Source: Lachnospiraceae bacterium
GTDB lineage: Bacteria > Bacillota > Clostridia > Lachnospirales > Lachnospiraceae
Reading direction: 5' to 3'
DNA: 64,000 bases
Assembly (NCBI GenBank): GCA_910574865.1
Contig: CAJTDN010000012.1
Coordinates: 62,001-126,000, forward strand
The position numbers and the translations under genes are program-made. This document shows positions 42,383-52,136 of this stretch, in pieces; position 1 is the first letter of the stretch; each line of letters starts with the position of its first letter. Under the pieces are notes generated by a model. It saw only the letters and a list, made by a program, of their open reading frames with translations, did not search any database and was not told where the DNA came from.

Positions 42383-45300
42383 ATGAAGCAAATAGTATCA
42401 TGTCTGCTGGCTGTCGTATTGGTTTTTACGCCATGCCTACATATCCGTGCCACGGAAAGCGGGGAGAACGCCGTGGGAAATGACGTGCTGTCAAACGGGC
42501 AGGAGGAAAGCCGGGCGGGAAGTGAAACAAGCGGCATGGCGCAGGTTAAGCCTGCCGAAACGGACGGCATGGCAGGGGAAACGAATGAGGTGACGGACGT
42601 GGTGCCGGGAGACGGGCTTGCGGAGCCGGTCGGCGAGGCGACGGACGTGGATTCAAAGGACGGTGACGTGGTGCCGGGAGACGGGCTTGCGGAGCCGGCC
42701 GGCGAGGCGACGGACGGGAATCCGACGGATGGCGGGTCAAAGGATTTTGGCGTAAAGGAGACGCAAGGGGCAGAGACGGCACCGGTTGGAAATCTGGGGC
42801 AGGTTGACGTGTCCATTGTATCGGCACTCGTTTTGGAGCGTGACGTGACATTTACCGTGTCCCTGGGGGAAGAGACGCCGCGGGAGGTCACGCTGGCAAA
42901 GGACGACGGGACGGCGGCACAGACGGAAAAGGCCGGGGTCAGCTTCGAGGACCTTGCGCCGGGAAGTTACACGCTGACCGTGTCCGCACCGGGGTTCGCG
43001 GCGTATACCCAGACGGTCGTGGTAAATGACCAGGCGTATTTTCTGCAATTGACGACGGGGTTTGTCGGCAATTACACGTATGGGGCGGGAGAGGTGCATC
43101 CGGGCGTAATCCTGCTTGGAGACGTGAATGGAGACGGCGCGATTGATACCGCGGACAAGGACGGCCTGGTTACGGCGATTGACCAGGGAGTGGCCGATGG
43201 AACCGGCGACCTTAACGGTGACGGGGTTGCGGATCTTGCGGATTTGGAGTATTTTGCGGCAAGCTATCAGCTTGGCGAAGGAATGGACATGCTCTCGGCA
43301 GTGGAATATGGAGTCCCTGCAAAGGCGGTGTCGGTAAAAGAAGATGCGAACACGCAGGTCGAGGGGGCGGTGGAAGCCTTGCTGACGAACGAAGGCGGGG
43401 GCGTGACATTGCGGCCGGTAAGCGGTTCCATCAGTGGTGACAATCCGGTTGCCCTGGTATTTGATTTTAAAAAGAAGGCGGATTATTCCGTGGGAGCCAT
43501 GCTCATCGAGACTGGAAAGGACAATCCGATTCGCGCGATACGGCTTGACGTGGAATATGAAGAGGACGGAAGGAACCAGACGGCCACGGTGCCGTTGGTG
43601 GTTGGCGTGGATCCGCTCCTCATGGCGGAAAAGATGAGGGCATCCTTGGATGAAAACGGTACGATTACGGTAGATTTCGGAACCCAGATTGCAGTAAAGA
43701 AGGTGTCCCTGGTGATTACCGGGATGCAGAATAATAATAATCTGGCCGAGATTTCCAAGGTGGAATTCTTAAACGACCTGCAGAACCGTATTCCGGCACC
43801 GGAAATGGATATTCCGGAGGGAGTCGGAGCCGAGGCGGGGAACAAAAATTTCACGTTGACGTGGAATCCGTGCAGGAATGTCACGGGATATGAAGTACGG
43901 ATTACGTATAACGGCATGGAAGAGGTACGGTACACAAAGAGCAACAGCCTGGCGGTTTCCACTTTTAATGAGGAAAAGCTTGTGAATAACGAACCCTACA
44001 TGGTGGAGGTGCGTTCAGTCAACGGAACATGGAGAAGCCCGTATGGTGCGGCAATCGAGGTGGTTCCGAAAACAGATAAAAAGCCGGACGCGCCGGACGG
44101 ACTGAACGTGGCAGGGAACTATAGGGCGGTTGACGCGTCCTGGAAAAACATGGAAGACACCGACACGTATAACCTTTATTACCGGGAGGAAGGCGCGGTA
44201 GATTTCACAAAGGTAGAAGGGATTTCGTCCAACCGGTACACGATTTCGGATTTGAAGGACAAGACGGCGTACGAGGTTTACGTGACCGGCGTAAACGAAC
44301 TTGGCGAGGGCGCGCGGTCGTTGACGGCGAAAGCGGAGACTACCGATCCGAATCCGGCGGACATGCCAAAATATAAGCTGCTCAACACGGGCACCGGAAA
44401 TGAAGCGGACTCCCATATTGTCAGCGCGACCTATGCAGGTGGAGGCAGTATGCAGGACAGTTCCCTGGATACGGAGAGCGGTACGGCGTGGGGAACCGTT
44501 GACAAAAATCCGATATCGGCGTATTTCTGGAATACCTGGGACCAGGGCGGTTTTAATGCCATGGGGAGCCGGGGCTTGACCTATGAGTTTGACCAGGCGT
44601 ACAAGATACAAAGCTTTGCCCTGCAGGAAGTGTCGGTGCAGAGCGTGCGGTATGGTTACATACGGGTGAGGTATTGGGACGCCGAGAATGGAAACCAAAT
44701 GGTAGAGCTCGATTGTGGCCAGGTTTCATTGGAGCCGAGAACGGATGAGCAAGGACGGCTTTATTACATGGTCAAGCTTCCGAAAGCGGTGACCACGAGC
44801 AAGATTCAGTTCGCGCTGGCACGGAGTGTCGCCAGTGGCACGATTTCGATATCGGAAGTATATTTTTATCATTATGATTCATTAGAAGATGATATCATGG
44901 CTCTGTACGCGGACAATCTCCATACCGTGTTGTGCGAAGACGCGGAGGGCAAGATTGAGGATTTGCAGAATCGAATCGACACGAAAGATCTTGTGAGCGG
45001 GGAATATCATCCGGACAGGGCGAAATTGCAAAGGGAGCTGGATACGGCAAAGCAGATTCTGGCGGCGGACTTAAGCGAGCCCGTGCGCGTGCATAATGGC
45101 ATAACGACGAGCGACGTAAACCGCGGGTTTGGCGGCTTGAACGCATGGCAGCCCTTGGGCGTGACCGTGGCGGCCGACGAGCAGATTAGTGTTTATGTCG
45201 GGCATAACACGAAGAAAACCGGGGAAAACACGCAGCTGCAGTTGGTGGTGACCCAATATCATGCGGAGTCTTCGAATTTGTTCAAGGTCGTAAAGACATT

Positions 45301-47824
45301 AAAGATAGGAAAGAATGACATTACCATACCGAAGCTGATTTCCACGGACGTGGAAAAAGGCGGGGCGTTGTACGTGCAGTATACCGGAAGCGGGAATGAC
45401 GAGTATGCGGTACGCGTGGAAGGCGGCGTGGAGGTTCCGGTTCTGGACTTGTACCAGGTGGCCGGTGAGGAACGTCTGGAGCGCACCCAGGAATACATGG
45501 AGGACTTGAAGGCTTATACGGCAGAGATGCAAAAGGTGCATGGTCAGGTTCATAAGGAATCGGATAATGTTTCCGTGGCCTATGAATATGAGGACAAGAA
45601 TTGTATTCTAGGGGCGTCCGACATCATGCTGGATACGATGCTGTTGTCCTTGCCGGCGCAGCAGGTTCTTGCCGGCTCGGGCGGTTCGGCACAGACGCTG
45701 TTAGATTCCCTGGATGCCATGGAGGAGATGATTGACCTTTTCTACCAGCATAAGGGACTGACCGAGAAGGAGAGTGACGGGGCCGGCGCGATTGCGGTGA
45801 AAGACCAGTATCCGTCCATGCACCTGAACATCCGCTACCAGAGGATGTTTGCGGGGGCGTTCATGTATGCGTCCGGCAACCACGTTGGAATTGAGTGGAA
45901 TGAGACGAGGGGCATGGCATCCGGGGTTCCGGTGCAGGCGGATGCAGATGGACGGTACCAGGGCGGTCATTATTTTGGATGGGGAATCGCCCACGAAATC
46001 GGGCATTGTATCAACCAGGGCGCCTACGCGGTGGCGGAGGTCACGAACAACTATTATTCCGTGCTGGCACAGGCGCAAGATAACAACGGGAGCGTGCGTT
46101 TCCAATATGGCAAGGTATATGAAAAGGTGACTTCCGGTACGAAGGGAAGGGCCTCCAACGTATTTACGCAGTTGGGCATGTACTGGCAGCTTCATTTGGC
46201 ATATGACGACGGTTATAACTATAAGACCTACGAGAGTTACACGGAGCAGTTGGAGAATTTGTTCTTTGCCCGGGTGGACACCTATGCGAGGGATACGGCG
46301 AAGGCGCCCGCGCCGGGAGGAATTGCACTGGTGCTGACCGGTGACACGGACCAGAACCTGATGCGCCTTTCTTGTGCGGCGGCCGAAAAGAACCTGCTGG
46401 CGTTTTTTGAACGCTGGGGCATGACGCCGAACGAGGAGACAAAGCAATATGCCGGACAGTTCGTGGAGGAGACGAGGGCACTTTACTATGTGGATGACGA
46501 CTCCCGCGTTTATCGGCTGACGCATGGCGGCAGCAGGCTTACAACGGACGGCACGACGGAAGTACTCGCGGCCGCGACTTCCGCACGGATTGACGCGGAT
46601 GCCAAGAACCGGGTGAACTTCCAGTTCGTACTTTCGGACGCGGGCAGGGATGATATCCTGGGGTACGAGGTCGTGCGTTGCACCATGTCCGGGAACGAAG
46701 TGGATAAAGTGGTGGCTGGCTTTACGACGGAGAGCACGTTCAGCGATTTTGTGACGACGATGAACAATCGTGTTGTAACTTATGAGGTTACGGCGATTGA
46801 CAAGTATCTGAACCGTTCCGCGGTATTGATTTTGGATCCGTTGAAGATTGAGCATAACGGCAATATTGACAAGGCGGGGTGGACGGTAAGTGCAAGCGGC
46901 ATCACGTCGGCGGAGGAAGGCTACGAAGGAAGCGAAGAAGATCCGTGTGCAAAAACGCCGGGGAAAGCAATCGACAAGGTGATTGACAATAATGGCAGTA
47001 CGACCTATCTTGGCACGGCCGGGCAAAATGCGGAAGTGGTTCTGGAATTTAACCGGCAGCTTACGATTACCGGATTTGAGTACAAGGCAGATCCGAATGC
47101 GGGCGGAGAGCAGGTCCAGGACTATACGGTGTATGTCCGAAACGCACAGGACGGATGGACGGAGGTTGCCGACGGCACGTTCGACACATCCGGAGGGAAA
47201 GCGGCGTGGACGGTTTACTTCAGCAGCCAGACAGAAGGAAACATAGCGGCCCACGACACGACGGCGATGCGGCTGCTGATTAAGAACAAGGAAGGAAAGC
47301 AGATTGCAATTACGGAATTGGACGTCCTGGGCGTGACCGGGGATAACGTGGAGTTACAGAGCACCTTGGACGGGACTCCGGCCATCGGAAAATTGACGGC
47401 GGATTATAAGTACGGAACAAATGTGGATGACGTGATTCCTGCAGGTTCGATTATATTTACCGGAGTTTATAAGGGAAATCCAGCCTATAACGTGGTGCTT
47501 CTGTATGACCAGGACGGTAACATCGTCAGTGGCACCGGGGCAAACGGCGAGCGAAAAGCGTACCATATTTTCCAGGCGAACGTGCCGGAGGACGGGCCGA
47601 TTCAGGAGGTTTATGATGGAACGTGGATTTACTGGATCGAGCCGCAGGACACGGTGAACCTGGAGGCATTGACCAAGGTGCGGGCAGAATTATACCGCGT
47701 GGACGACGCCATGACCAACCAGGGACAGAGACTGGTCAGCGATTCCTTCTTTGTGAACGTGGAAGCAAATAGTCCGGAGGAATTGAAGCCGATTACCCTG
47801 ACTTCGAATCAGGGCGGCAATTGA
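42383..47824 (+). CDS. Large secreted M60-family metalloprotease with dockerin-like segment
   Basis: 1813 residues. A signal peptide (1-24) and a Gly/Asp/Glu-rich linker come first; the linker holds a 23-residue repeat (VVPGDGLAEP). A beta domain spans ~135-220. A dockerin-like pair of calcium loops lies at ~245-300 (GDVNGDGAIDTADKDG and GDLNGDGVADLADLEY). A galactose-binding-like domain (~310-475), two fibronectin III domains (~480-660) and another galactose-binding-like domain (~670-840) follow. The M60 region begins near 910 (LNAWQPLGVTVAADEQISVY); zinc motif HEIGH is at 1204-1208, with a following Glu in AVAEVTNN. C-terminal FN3- and F5/8-like domains close it. M60 enzymes cleave O-glycosylated mucins. 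AAGGAGAGG precedes the ATG. Confidence 0.88.
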   Translation: MKQIVSCLLAVVLVFTPCLHIRATESGENAVGNDVLSNGQEESRAGSETSGMAQVKPAETDGMAGETNEVTDVVPGDGLAEPVGEATDVDSKDGDVVPGDGLAEPAGEATDGNPTDGGSKDFGVKETQGAETAPVGNLGQVDVSIVSALVLERDVTFTVSLGEETPREVTLAKDDGTAAQTEKAGVSFEDLAPGSYTLTVSAPGFAAYTQTVVVNDQAYFLQLTTGFVGNYTYGAGEVHPGVILLGDVNGDGAIDTADKDGLVTAIDQGVADGTGDLNGDGVADLADLEYFAASYQLGEGMDMLSAVEYGVPAKAVSVKEDANTQVEGAVEALLTNEGGGVTLRPVSGSISGDNPVALVFDFKKKADYSVGAMLIETGKDNPIRAIRLDVEYEEDGRNQTATVPLVVGVDPLLMAEKMRASLDENGTITVDFGTQIAVKKVSLVITGMQNNNNLAEISKVEFLNDLQNRIPAPEMDIPEGVGAEAGNKNFTLTWNPCRNVTGYEVRITYNGMEEVRYTKSNSLAVSTFNEEKLVNNEPYMVEVRSVNGTWRSPYGAAIEVVPKTDKKPDAPDGLNVAGNYRAVDASWKNMEDTDTYNLYYREEGAVDFTKVEGISSNRYTISDLKDKTAYEVYVTGVNELGEGARSLTAKAETTDPNPADMPKYKLLNTGTGNEADSHIVSATYAGGGSMQDSSLDTESGTAWGTVDKNPISAYFWNTWDQGGFNAMGSRGLTYEFDQAYKIQSFALQEVSVQSVRYGYIRVRYWDAENGNQMVELDCGQVSLEPRTDEQGRLYYMVKLPKAVTTSKIQFALARSVASGTISISEVYFYHYDSLEDDIMALYADNLHTVLCEDAEGKIEDLQNRIDTKDLVSGEYHPDRAKLQRELDTAKQILAADLSEPVRVHNGITTSDVNRGFGGLNAWQPLGVTVAADEQISVYVGHNTKKTGENTQLQLVVTQYHAESSNLFKVVKTLKIGKNDITIPKLISTDVEKGGALYVQYTGSGNDEYAVRVEGGVEVPVLDLYQVAGEERLERTQEYMEDLKAYTAEMQKVHGQVHKESDNVSVAYEYEDKNCILGASDIMLDTMLLSLPAQQVLAGSGGSAQTLLDSLDAMEEMIDLFYQHKGLTEKESDGAGAIAVKDQYPSMHLNIRYQRMFAGAFMYASGNHVGIEWNETRGMASGVPVQADADGRYQGGHYFGWGIAHEIGHCINQGAYAVAEVTNNYYSVLAQAQDNNGSVRFQYGKVYEKVTSGTKGRASNVFTQLGMYWQLHLAYDDGYNYKTYESYTEQLENLFFARVDTYARDTAKAPAPGGIALVLTGDTDQNLMRLSCAAAEKNLLAFFERWGMTPNEETKQYAGQFVEETRALYYVDDDSRVYRLTHGGSRLTTDGTTEVLAAATSARIDADAKNRVNFQFVLSDAGRDDILGYEVVRCTMSGNEVDKVVAGFTTESTFSDFVTTMNNRVVTYEVTAIDKYLNRSAVLILDPLKIEHNGNIDKAGWTVSASGITSAEEGYEGSEEDPCAKTPGKAIDKVIDNNGSTTYLGTAGQNAEVVLEFNRQLTITGFEYKADPNAGGEQVQDYTVYVRNAQDGWTEVADGTFDTSGGKAAWTVYFSSQTEGNIAAHDTTAMRLLIKNKEGKQIAITELDVLGVTGDNVELQSTLDGTPAIGKLTADYKYGTNVDDVIPAGSIIFTGVYKGNPAYNVVLLYDQDGNIVSGTGANGERKAYHIFQANVPEDGPIQEVYDGTWIYWIEPQDTVNLEALTKVRAELYRVDDAMTNQGQRLVSDSFFVNVEANSPEELKPITLTSNQGGN
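42596..42714 (+). repeat. 69-bp direct repeat in the M60 linker
   Basis: GACGTGGTGCCGGGAGACGG begins at 42596 and again at 42665, a 69-bp (23-codon) period. The two copies are nearly identical through the first ~48 bases. Confidence 0.85.
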
Positions 47825-47830
47825 TGAAAG

Positions 47831-47977
47831 GTTACAATTCACGGGACCGCGCGCTTGCCGCGCGGCCACCGTCCAATAAAGTGATGGCGACAGTGGGCAT
47901 CCAGCCCATTGCCGCAGGTAATTTAAAATGGATGGATGCCGTTACAATTCGCGGCCGGTTAGGCCGTGAATTGTAAC
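47831..47977 (+). promoter_or_regulatory. Alternative-pairing spacer before the cohesin-like/FIVAR gene
   Basis: CCGTGAATTGTAAC (47964-47977) can pair perfectly with GTTACAATTCACGG (47831-47844), or with GTTACAATTCGCGG (47941-47954, one G-U pair), the latter making a tight local hairpin around GGTTA. Within the longer fold, CCGCGCG-CTTGC-CGCGCGG (47847-47865) is another perfect stem. The next ATG is at 47995. No U-run follows, so it is not a simple terminator. Confidence 0.55.
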
Positions 47978-47994
47978 GATGGAGGGAGCAGGAC

Positions 47995-48966
47995 ATGAAG
48001 AAATATATAAGGGGAATCATCATGGCGGTGTTCGCATTTGTCGCAATACTGCCGCAGCAGGTGCAGGCGGAGGATACGGGAGAGGTTCTGTTGGAGAAAA
48101 ACGAGACGCAGACGGCGGTGGTCGTAAAGGTACAGATTCCAAATGCAGAGCAAGAACGCATATCCTCCCTGCAGCTGAAGCTTTTGGTGAAAGACGCGGC
48201 GGGGAATCCAGCCGGGGAGGAGATTTTGGGAAGAATCGCAAGTCTGGCCTTTACGTTCGACGACGGTATTTCCGGGAAAGCAAAAATATTGGAGCAGATT
48301 TACCATGAGGACACGGGCAGCCTGAACATTTATATTTCTGGAACGGAGCCTTTGTTTTCCGGCCAGGATAAGAACTTGCTGACGGTCGGGTGCGTGTCGG
48401 CGGTTATTCTGGGGGAAGAGGACATGGAGATTTACCTGGGAACGGATGCGGATTCCTTGCAGGTAGTGAAAGGGAGAAGCGTGGTTTCTATTTTAAGCGA
48501 GGTGCAGCCGGTTTCTTTTAAAGTTGCAGGAAATCCGTCGGATGTGCAGGATCCGGAGAATCCACAAGATCCAGAGTATCCGGGCGGGCAGCTTCCGGCG
48601 GTTGACAAGTCGAAGCTGGAAAGCGTGCTTTTGCGGGCCTCGGAATATGCGGAAACAGAGTATACGGGCGAAAGCTATGGGATTTTGAAAAAGGCGGTGG
48701 AAGAAGGACGGGCCGTCTATGACAAGCAGGATGCCTCACAAGCGGAGGTGGACGAGGCGGTGCGTTCGATTGAGAACGCGATTGGAGGCCTCGTGCCCAT
48801 CACAAAATCCAGCGCGGAGCCGTCACAAGAGGAACTTGCCAAAAATCCGGGCAGGCCGGCCGTCCAAACGGGAGATTTTTCGTTCATCTGGATATACGGA
48901 GCCACGATGATTTTAAGCGCGGGGTTTTTATTCATGGCGTGGAGGCGAATACGGCGGTGTCCGTAA
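47995..48966 (+). CDS. Surface-anchored cohesin-like/FIVAR protein
   Basis: 323 residues. A signal peptide ends near VQAEDTG (~26). Residues ~28-165 read as a cohesin-like beta sandwich (VVVKVQIPNAEQERISSLQL, LAFTFDDGISGKAKI, NIYISGTEPLFSGQ). A Pro/Asp linker (DPENPQDPEYPGG) precedes a FIVAR domain at ~200-265 (LESVLLRASEYAETEYTGES, VDEAVRSIENAIGGL). At the end PAVQTGD, a hydrophobic helix and RRIRR form a sortase-like or simple membrane anchor. It directly follows the dockerin-bearing M60 gene, so the two may pair on the surface. Confidence 0.75.
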   Translation: MKKYIRGIIMAVFAFVAILPQQVQAEDTGEVLLEKNETQTAVVVKVQIPNAEQERISSLQLKLLVKDAAGNPAGEEILGRIASLAFTFDDGISGKAKILEQIYHEDTGSLNIYISGTEPLFSGQDKNLLTVGCVSAVILGEEDMEIYLGTDADSLQVVKGRSVVSILSEVQPVSFKVAGNPSDVQDPENPQDPEYPGGQLPAVDKSKLESVLLRASEYAETEYTGESYGILKKAVEEGRAVYDKQDASQAEVDEAVRSIENAIGGLVPITKSSAEPSQEELAKNPGRPAVQTGDFSFIWIYGATMILSAGFLFMAWRRIRRCP

Positions 48967-48981
48967 CGGAATGAAGAGGCA

Positions 48982-49098
48982 GGCGCACAAAGATGTATTT
49001 TGTCAGCATAGCTGACTTGTGCGCCGCCACGAGAACGCCGGTGGCGTTCTTGAATGAAAAACAAGACTTTGGGGCGCCTTTCTTGCGGAGGGCGCCCT
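48982..49098 (+). repeat. Three-hairpin spacer element
   Basis: GGCGCACAA (48982-48990) pairs with TTGTGCGCC (49017-49025) around GTCAGC-ATA-GCTGAC (49002-49016). AGAACGCC-GGT-GGCGTTCT is at 49032-49050. GGGCGCC (49073-49079) pairs with GGCGCCC (49091-49097). The 172-nt gap has no gene. It is similar in style to E1 but was not alignable with it. Confidence 0.65.
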
Positions 49099-49138
49099 AA
49101 ACGGTGGTGATGGAATGAAGTGCGGGAGGAGAAGGACG

Positions 49139-50593
49139 ATGAAGCGGCAGGCGGTAAACCCATATTTGCCGGGCTACGAGTATGTCCCGGACGGAGAGCC
49201 TTATGAATTTGACGGCAGGATTTACGTGTATGGTTCCCACGACGGCTTTGGCAGCCCGATTTTTTGCGTCAACGACTATGTCTGCTGGTCGGCGCCGGTG
49301 GACGACTTGGGCGACTGGCGCTACGAGGGGGTAATTTATCGGAAGAACCAGGATCCGAAGAACCGCCTGGGGCTTCGGCTTTTGTTCGCGCCGGACGTGG
49401 CGCGTGGCGCGGATGGGAGGTTTTACCTATATTATGCGTTTGACTTCATGGGCATGATGGGCGTGGCGGTGAGCGACCGCCCGGCGGGGCCGTATGCGTT
49501 TTATGGCCACGTACATTATGCGGACAGCCTGATTTGGGGGCGTAAGAAGGGCGATTCGTTCCCCTTCGACCCGGGCGTGCTCGTGGACGACGACGGGCGC
49601 GTGTACCTTTATTCGGGATTTTACACGAAGATGCCGGCCATCGTGACCGGTGGGCGGTCGCTTCGATACGAAGGGGGGTACGTGTTGGAGTTGGAGCCGG
49701 ACATGGCGACGGTCAAGACCCCGGAGAAGTTATTGTTTCCCAAGGAGGGCGCGGGTTCCTTTGCAAACCATGAGTTTTTCGAGGCCAGTTCCATCCGCAA
49801 ATATGAGGGGAAATATTATTTTGTCTATTCCTCGCGCCATAATCATGAGCTTTGTTATGCCGTAAGCGACCACCCGGACAAGGATTTCGTGTACGGGGGG
49901 ACGCTAATCAGCAACGGGGACTTGTTCTTGGACGGGAACGAGGACGAGGGGCATGCGAAGAATTACATTGGCAATAATCACGGAGGCATGCTTTGCCTGG
50001 ACGGGCAGTACTACATCTTCTATCACCGGCATACGAACCGCGGCTCCTACGCCCGCCAGACTTGTGCGGAACTGTTGCGGCGTGGGGAGGACGGTGGTTT
50101 TTGCCAGGCCGAGATGACAAGTTGCGGGTTGAATGGCGGGCCGCTTCTTGGGGAGGGACGCTACGAGGCACGAATTGCCTGCAACCTCTGGAGCACGCGG
50201 GGCAGCGGGCGTTACGACGTGTCATTCGCACGGCTTCGTTACGCGAAACACCCCTTCATCACGCAGGACAAACGGGACGGGGACGAGACGGCGGTACAAT
50301 ACATTGCCAATATGAGGGACGGGGCCGTGGCCGGATATAAGTATTTTGACATGGGCAGGGCGCGGGGGCTTTCGGTCGAGGTCTCGGGAAGTGCGAGCGG
50401 CGTGTTTCGTGTTTATTGCGACGAGGCGTTTTGCCACCTCGTCGCGGAGGTGCCAATTGACGTCCACGGGAAGGAAGTCAAAGAATGTTCGGCAGAGCTT
50501 GAGCGGGAAAAGCTGACCGCGGACGCGGTGCCCTTGTATTTCAAATACGCGGGGCAGGGAAAACTGAACTTTTATGGATTTTCATTTCGGTAG
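49139..50593 (+). CDS. Cytoplasmic GH43-family glycosidase
   Basis: 484 residues, no signal peptide. NPYLPGYEYVPDGEPYEFDG then RIYVYGSHD carries the N-terminal catalytic-base Asp of GH43. FAPDVARGADGRFYLYYAFD provides the second Asp, and NHEFFEASSIRKYEGKYYFV the general-acid Glu. A beta-sandwich (~330-484) follows. GH43 enzymes release arabinose or xylose, some galactose. The intracellular location suggests action on imported oligosaccharides. GAGGAGAAGG fixes the start at 49139. It is convergent with the AraC gene. Confidence 0.9.
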   Translation: MKRQAVNPYLPGYEYVPDGEPYEFDGRIYVYGSHDGFGSPIFCVNDYVCWSAPVDDLGDWRYEGVIYRKNQDPKNRLGLRLLFAPDVARGADGRFYLYYAFDFMGMMGVAVSDRPAGPYAFYGHVHYADSLIWGRKKGDSFPFDPGVLVDDDGRVYLYSGFYTKMPAIVTGGRSLRYEGGYVLELEPDMATVKTPEKLLFPKEGAGSFANHEFFEASSIRKYEGKYYFVYSSRHNHELCYAVSDHPDKDFVYGGTLISNGDLFLDGNEDEGHAKNYIGNNHGGMLCLDGQYYIFYHRHTNRGSYARQTCAELLRRGEDGGFCQAEMTSCGLNGGPLLGEGRYEARIACNLWSTRGSGRYDVSFARLRYAKHPFITQDKRDGDETAVQYIANMRDGAVAGYKYFDMGRARGLSVEVSGSASGVFRVYCDEAFCHLVAEVPIDVHGKEVKECSAELEREKLTADAVPLYFKYAGQGKLNFYGFSFR

Positions 50594-50657
50594 CGTCGGT
50601 GTACAGATGGCAAGCCTCTTGAAAAAAAGGCATGAGAAAAATAAGATACCTTTGTAG

Positions 50658-51881
50658 TTACCGCTCCCGATATTCTTTCGGCGTCATGCCGGTACGTTTT
50701 TTGAACACGTTTTGAAAATAGCCCTGGGAGGAGAAGCCGAGGAAGGTACTGATTTCCAAGATGCTTTTTTCGGTGTTTTTCAAATAGTCCATGGCCTTTT
50801 TGATTTTCTGTTCTTGAATGTAATCGGTCAAAGTGGTGCCGGTTTCTCTTTTGAACTTGGCGGAGAGGTGGCTTCGGCTTACTCCTAAATCCTTTGCCAT
50901 CTGTTCCACGCCGATGTTCCCGGTCAGGTGTTCGCGTACGTATCCGGTCACGCCGCGCAGGAAGCGGTCGTAATGCAGCCCTTTCTGTTGTTCGGCCACG
51001 AGGGAGGCGAAGTCCATGACCATGTTGTACTGCAGGTTTCGGATTTGTTCCGGGGCGTTTAACCGTTCGCAACGCTGGATATAGCGGTCGCTCAGGGACA
51101 AGGCTTCCTCGGCCGGCAGGCCGCCGGCCATCGCCGCCCGGGAGACGAGCGTGGCGGTGGTGATGAAAATGTTCTTTGTCTGCCGCAGGTAATTGTCCGC
51201 GGTCTTTCCCGCCCGGCCGGCGGTTCGTTTGGAAAAAAGGGTGTTCAAGTCATCCAAATTCCCATTCGTGATGCAGGAAAGCATCCGCCGTTCGAAATCC
51301 ATCGTGTCGTGGTTGGAAAAGAAGTCCCTGGGTTTGGGCCCGGTCACGGGAAGTTTCCCCGCCGCTTTCCTTTCTTTCGGGGAAGGGCCGGGGCGAGAGC
51401 CATATAGCGTGAAATTGGTCGACGTCATCTTTTTTTCGCTGAGAAAATAGTATATCAGGCAAAGCTCGCGCAGGAACAATTCCAGGGGCATGTGCGTGAT
51501 GCCAAGCATCAGGCTTGAATATTGTTCGAAATAATTTTGCCGAATGCCCAGTTCGAACATGAACTCACGGATGCGCGGGCGGGGAGGCGACATTTCGAAG
51601 GTGGGGCCGAGGACGAGGGTGTGCGCTTCATGGTTTATGATGCCGTAAAACTGGTCGTAGGGGGTGACGTAGTAGCTGACCGCCTGTCTGACTTGGAGCA
51701 GATCGTCTAAATAGATGGCGGCTGGATCGACGGGGAAGCCGCAGGGGTCGTGGAAGGAAACCGGCGTGCTTTCTTTGTAAACGCGTACCATGATGCGGGT
51801 GAGGCTGGAAATGTGTTCCGCGATATAGTCGTAGTCGATGTCTCGGTTGTGGGATCGGGAAGTCGTGTTCTCGTTGTTCAT
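50658..51881 (-). CDS. AraC-family transcriptional regulator
   Basis: 407 residues. The N-terminal ~290 residues form an uncharacterised sensor region (SRAAMAGGLPAEEALSLSDR segment). The C-terminal AraC domain is clear: IGVEQMAKDLGVSRSHLSAK, FKRETGTTLTDYIQEQKIKK and ILEISTFLGFSSQGYFQNVF with KKRTGMTPKEYRER. Such regulators in gut Firmicutes activate neighbouring glycosidase genes on sensing a sugar. It is the intact relative of the relic at 36572-37126. It sits between GH43 and the esterase/GH78 pair. Confidence 0.93.
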   Translation of the reverse strand: MNNENTTSRSHNRDIDYDYIAEHISSLTRIMVRVYKESTPVSFHDPCGFPVDPAAIYLDDLLQVRQAVSYYVTPYDQFYGIINHEAHTLVLGPTFEMSPPRPRIREFMFELGIRQNYFEQYSSLMLGITHMPLELFLRELCLIYYFLSEKKMTSTNFTLYGSRPGPSPKERKAAGKLPVTGPKPRDFFSNHDTMDFERRMLSCITNGNLDDLNTLFSKRTAGRAGKTADNYLRQTKNIFITTATLVSRAAMAGGLPAEEALSLSDRYIQRCERLNAPEQIRNLQYNMVMDFASLVAEQQKGLHYDRFLRGVTGYVREHLTGNIGVEQMAKDLGVSRSHLSAKFKRETGTTLTDYIQEQKIKKAMDYLKNTEKSILEISTFLGFSSQGYFQNVFKKRTGMTPKEYRER

Positions 51882-51910
51882 TTTTTAAATCCTTTCTTTT
51901 TCCCAGAGTT

Positions 51911-51939
51911 TATAATACAATTTTACAATATGTCAAATA
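51911..51939 (-). promoter_or_regulatory. Candidate promoter of the AraC gene
   Basis: On the minus strand TTGACA, 16 bases, then TATAAA, about 30 bases upstream of the start codon at 51881, in an AT-rich divergent region. A TATAAT near 51971 on the plus strand may serve the esterase gene but has no good -35. Confidence 0.5.
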
Positions 51940-52136
51940 AAAATACAATAGTATGATGGCGGAAAAGAGTATAATAGAAATGTATTACGATTCGGTATTG
52001 CGTCAATGCGGGCTAAATGCTAATTAAGCAGGCGGAAATCCGTGAGAGGAATGAAAAGAAGAGGAATGCGGAAGGCTGATGGAAGGGACGGGTGTTTTGC
52101 CGATGTCTAAAAATATGAAAAAGAGAGGTAAGAAGG

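Noticed and set aside
45701-47254. 517-codon open frame on the minus strand inside the M60 gene
   Set aside because: It is antisense to a gene with clear domains, has no ribosome site and no recognisable family; codon bias leaves the reverse frame open.
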